Source of the DNA: Thermoplasmata archaeon
GTDB lineage: Archaea > Thermoplasmatota > Thermoplasmata > Lutacidiplasmatales > UBA184
Direction of reading: 5' to 3'
Length of the DNA stretch: 32,069 nucleotides
NCBI GenBank assembly: GCA_022750205.1
Contig: JAKIWD010000011.1
Location: forward strand, 1 to 32,069
Both the position numbers and the translations under genes were made by a program. Of the stretch, positions 30,383 to 32,069 are shown piece by piece (the stretch's first letter is position 1; each line of letters starts with the position of its first letter). Below the pieces are notes generated by a model. The model was not told where the DNA came from. It saw nothing but the letters and a program-made list of their open reading frames with translations, and did no database searches.

Positions 30383-30495
30383 ACGTCGGTCCTTACCGAA
30401 AGACGTAGGTCCGGCGGCGAGCGCCCTGCCAGATTACCGGTTGTAAGTAAAATTGGGTTGATGCAAATGTCCCGGTTACTCCTGACAGGTGGCAA

Positions 30496-30507
30496 ATATC
30501 CTGATAT
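30496..30507. repeat. Perfect inverted repeat, possible operator
   Basis: ATATC-CT-GATAT, two 5-base arms with a 2-base spacer, in the AT-rich upstream region of the secreted protein gene. It lies about 50-60 bases before the ATG, just upstream of the TATA-like element. Confidence 0.4.
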
Positions 30508-30514
30508 GCGCAAT

Positions 30515-30531
30515 TAACTTCCTTAAAGTTA
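30515..30531. promoter_or_regulatory. Inverted repeat overlapping a TATA-like box
   Basis: TAACTT-CCTTA-AAGTTA has two perfect 6-base arms. The inner CTTAAAG (30522-30528) is centred about 32 bases before the ATG at 30557, where a TATA box belongs, so a bound regulator could block TBP. Confidence 0.45.
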
Positions 30532-30556
30532 TGACCCGGTAAATCATTGAACGTTC

Positions 30557-31423
30557 ATGCGGCGTTGGTTAGCGACGATAGGTCTGGTGAGTCTCGCCTG
30601 TCTGATGGTGGTGTTCACGAGCGGGGGGTTGGGCCCTGTTCCTGGAGGGCCGAGCTCATCCCACTTCACCGTGGACGCTGCCTCGCCTCCTGTTGCGGCG
30701 ATCTATGCGGTGGGCTACACCGGACTGTGTCCGGTGGCCGCGCATCTCTGGTGCAATGCGACGGCTTCGCCGCCGGTCGTCGGCACGGCGACCTGGACGG
30801 ACGAGGCGAGTATCGTCAACCCCGCTCAGGCCGCAGCGTGGCCTGGAACCTACATCGGATCGATTGATGCGGTGGGTGGGTACCAGACGGCGGCCGTTCA
30901 CCTCGCACCCGGCTCGCACCTCGCGACCGCCCAGTGGGGCCAGTCCATCGCCTGGTCCGGGCTCGTGAGCGTGTACGCATCAAGCCCTTGCCCCGCTCTC
31001 AAGTTCTCCGAGATCTGGCTCAACACTACGGCGGAGCTTCAGGTCCACTCCCCGGCGGGAACGGTCGTATCGACCACCATAACTCCGACCTCGCTCGCCT
31101 TCGTGAACGTGCACACCAGCGCGACGAGCTGCGTCCCGTCGACCTACTTCGCTGCGCTGTACGGGAAGACCGTAAACCTGCTCGCCGGCTTTACGACCGT
31201 TGCCCCAGGGAACTACTACGATACCACCACGATCACCGTCACCGCGACCGTCGCCTACACCCAGGACAGCTGCGCGATCTTCGGCGTCAACTGGGGCACC
31301 CCCGGCGCTTGGCCCTGGGGATATCCGGCCTACTGCCCGCCTATTGGGACGCTCTCCGCACCGGCCCTACCACCACCGTTCCCAACTTCAGGAGATACCC
31401 TCTTGAGTTCGACGATCACGTGA
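30557..31423 (+). CDS. Secreted protein of unknown function
   Basis: The 288 residues start with a signal peptide (MRRWLATIGLVSLACLMVVFTSGGLG), in which LACL could be a lipobox-like site (L-A-C at 13-15), though it sits inside the hydrophobic core rather than at its end. The mature part is Ser/Thr/Pro/Ala-rich with several cysteines (in GLCPVAAHLWCN, SPCPALKF, TSCVPS, DSCAIF and AYCPP), which may form disulfides. Strand-rich text such as TTTITVTATVAYTQDSCAIFGVNW suggests a beta fold. No C-terminal anchor: the end is PFPTSGDTLLSSTIT. No family recognised. The long AT-rich upstream stretch with two palindromes sets it apart from its neighbours and suggests tight control. It may extend to a binding or coat-like role, but nothing shows it. 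Confidence 0.7.
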   Translation: MRRWLATIGLVSLACLMVVFTSGGLGPVPGGPSSSHFTVDAASPPVAAIYAVGYTGLCPVAAHLWCNATASPPVVGTATWTDEASIVNPAQAAAWPGTYIGSIDAVGGYQTAAVHLAPGSHLATAQWGQSIAWSGLVSVYASSPCPALKFSEIWLNTTAELQVHSPAGTVVSTTITPTSLAFVNVHTSATSCVPSTYFAALYGKTVNLLAGFTTVAPGNYYDTTTITVTATVAYTQDSCAIFGVNWGTPGAWPWGYPAYCPPIGTLSAPALPPPFPTSGDTLLSSTIT

Positions 31424-31745
31424 GGTCGGCCTCAGCCAAACCCAGCGGGATCTGCCGCTCGCGGAGGCGGGTCCCGCGTCCCTTCCAGCGGGGCGAATCA
31501 GTTGGAAGTCGTTCGCTCCGAAACCACCCAGTCACCGTCGCGGAAAGGAGATTCAGCTAGACCGATACAGCACATCTCCCAACGCGAAGGTTGATTCGAG
31601 CCCCACCTCGACTGGCCTTAGGACATTCCCGCGCACGCTTGGTCGGCTCCGGGCTTGCGCCGAGAGCTCCCGGCCTTCCCACCCGACTCCGGTTCTGCCA
31701 CCGGGAACATCGTTAAGCGAGTCGCCGGCCTCGCCGGCCCGGTCC
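31424..31745. other. Gene-free stretch
   Basis: About 322 bases between the secreted protein and the aldehyde dehydrogenase. ORFs here are shadow frames of their neighbours. The right end holds the CGTTAAG element (31711-31717). Nothing else was recognised. Confidence 0.4.
31711..31717 (+). promoter_or_regulatory. TATA-like box of the aldehyde dehydrogenase gene
   Basis: CGTTAAG is centred about 31 bases before the ATG at 31746 in otherwise GC-rich DNA. Confidence 0.4.
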
Positions 31746-32069
31746 ATGTCCACTGTGGTTGAACCGGCGTACGAGCTCTTCATCGGAGGAAAGCGCACGC
31801 CCGGCCAGGGGGAGAAGTTCACGCTCCTCAACCCGGCCACTAACCGACCATTGACCACCGCCTCCTCCGGGAACGGGGACGACGCCCGGCACGCAATGGA
31901 AAACGCAGAGTCGGCGTTCCGGAACTCAGGCTGGGCCGGCGACGACGGTAGCAAACGTGCCCGCGCCTTGAGCCGACTGGCCCAGCTGGTGGAGGGCCAG
32001 CTCGACGCTCTCGCGGAGCTGGAGTCCCTGAACATGGGCAAGACCCTGCGCGAAGCGAAGGGAGACCTC
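31746..32069 (+). CDS. Aldehyde dehydrogenase, N-terminal part (runs off the window)
   Basis: This gene is absent from the ORF track because it has no stop before the right edge. From the ATG at 31746 it reads MSTVVEPAYELFIGGKRTP, then FTLLNPATNRPLTTASSGNGDDARHAMENAESAFRNSGW and KRARALSRLAQLVEGQLDALAELESLNMGKTLREAKGD, 108 codons without a stop. The family blocks are the N-terminal strand YELFIGGKR, NPATNRPL, an AF...W segment and the ELESLNMGKTLREAKGD helix. The enzyme oxidises an aldehyde to the acid with NAD(P)+; the catalytic Cys and Glu lie beyond the edge. The start of other ALDH proteins, together with a TATA-like box 31 bases upstream, supports the chosen Met. The track ORF 31553-32041 on the minus strand is its shadow. 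Confidence 0.9.
   Translation, partial: MSTVVEPAYELFIGGKRTPGQGEKFTLLNPATNRPLTTASSGNGDDARHAMENAESAFRNSGWAGDDGSKRARALSRLAQLVEGQLDALAELESLNMGKTLREAKGDL

Noticed and set aside
31553-32041. 162-residue minus-strand ORF
   Set aside because: It mirrors the aldehyde dehydrogenase frame on the plus strand.
1-32069. CRISPR arrays, rRNA genes, insertion sequences
   Set aside because: Looked for by eye on both strands; no regularly spaced direct repeats, rRNA-like blocks or transposase motifs were seen.

Overview
The window looks like a chromosome piece from a high-GC archaeon, most likely a Thermoplasmatota relative. Supporting signs are an archaeosine synthase, an HTH_10 (bacterio-opsin-activator type) regulator, a Hef-like helicase without a nuclease domain, TATA-like boxes about 25 bp upstream of many start codons (leaderless transcription), and large kelch/PKD surface proteins with one C-terminal membrane anchor. 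The lineage is inferred from gene content; no rRNA gene is present to confirm it.

Layout. 1-10.7 kb is a cell-surface region: a large anchored exported protein (cut at the left edge), a kelch-PKD protein, a convergent pair made of a second kelch receptor and a membrane-tethered winged-helix regulator, a 755-residue membrane protein with an N-terminal Cys cluster and GIDE-like and PH-like segments, and a small secreted protein. 10.8-17.7 kb holds metabolic and unknown single genes: an FAD/NAD reductase, a PH-like unknown, DUF2252, a RipA-like membrane protein, a small conserved soluble protein, a DoxX protein, a response regulator fused to a winged helix, and a small very basic ORF. 17.8-20.5 kb carries a third kelch-PKD protein and a divergent small membrane protein.

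20.5-21.9 kb is foreign-looking: a 5'-truncated remnant of a plasmid/virus-type DNA-polymerase-like protein, interrupted by an in-frame TAG, beside a tRNA-Val gene. This resembles a decayed integrated element at a tRNA.

22.0-27.6 kb is a housekeeping cluster: arcS (tRNA archaeosine synthesis) next to the tRNA, then ubiA and ubiD (prenylation and decarboxylation, probably quinone synthesis) with overlapping stop and start codons. A divergent HTH_10 regulator follows and leads into dut. 27.6-32.1 kb holds a Hef-like helicase (its stop overlaps that of dut), a divergent glycosyltransferase sharing one TATA-like element, a secreted protein behind a palindrome-rich AT island, and the start of an aldehyde dehydrogenase that runs off the right edge.

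The best candidate for an undescribed system is the kelch receptor plus membrane-anchored winged-helix regulator (4804-7264), within a neighbourhood rich in similar surface proteins and beside the large Cys-cluster/GIDE-like membrane protein.
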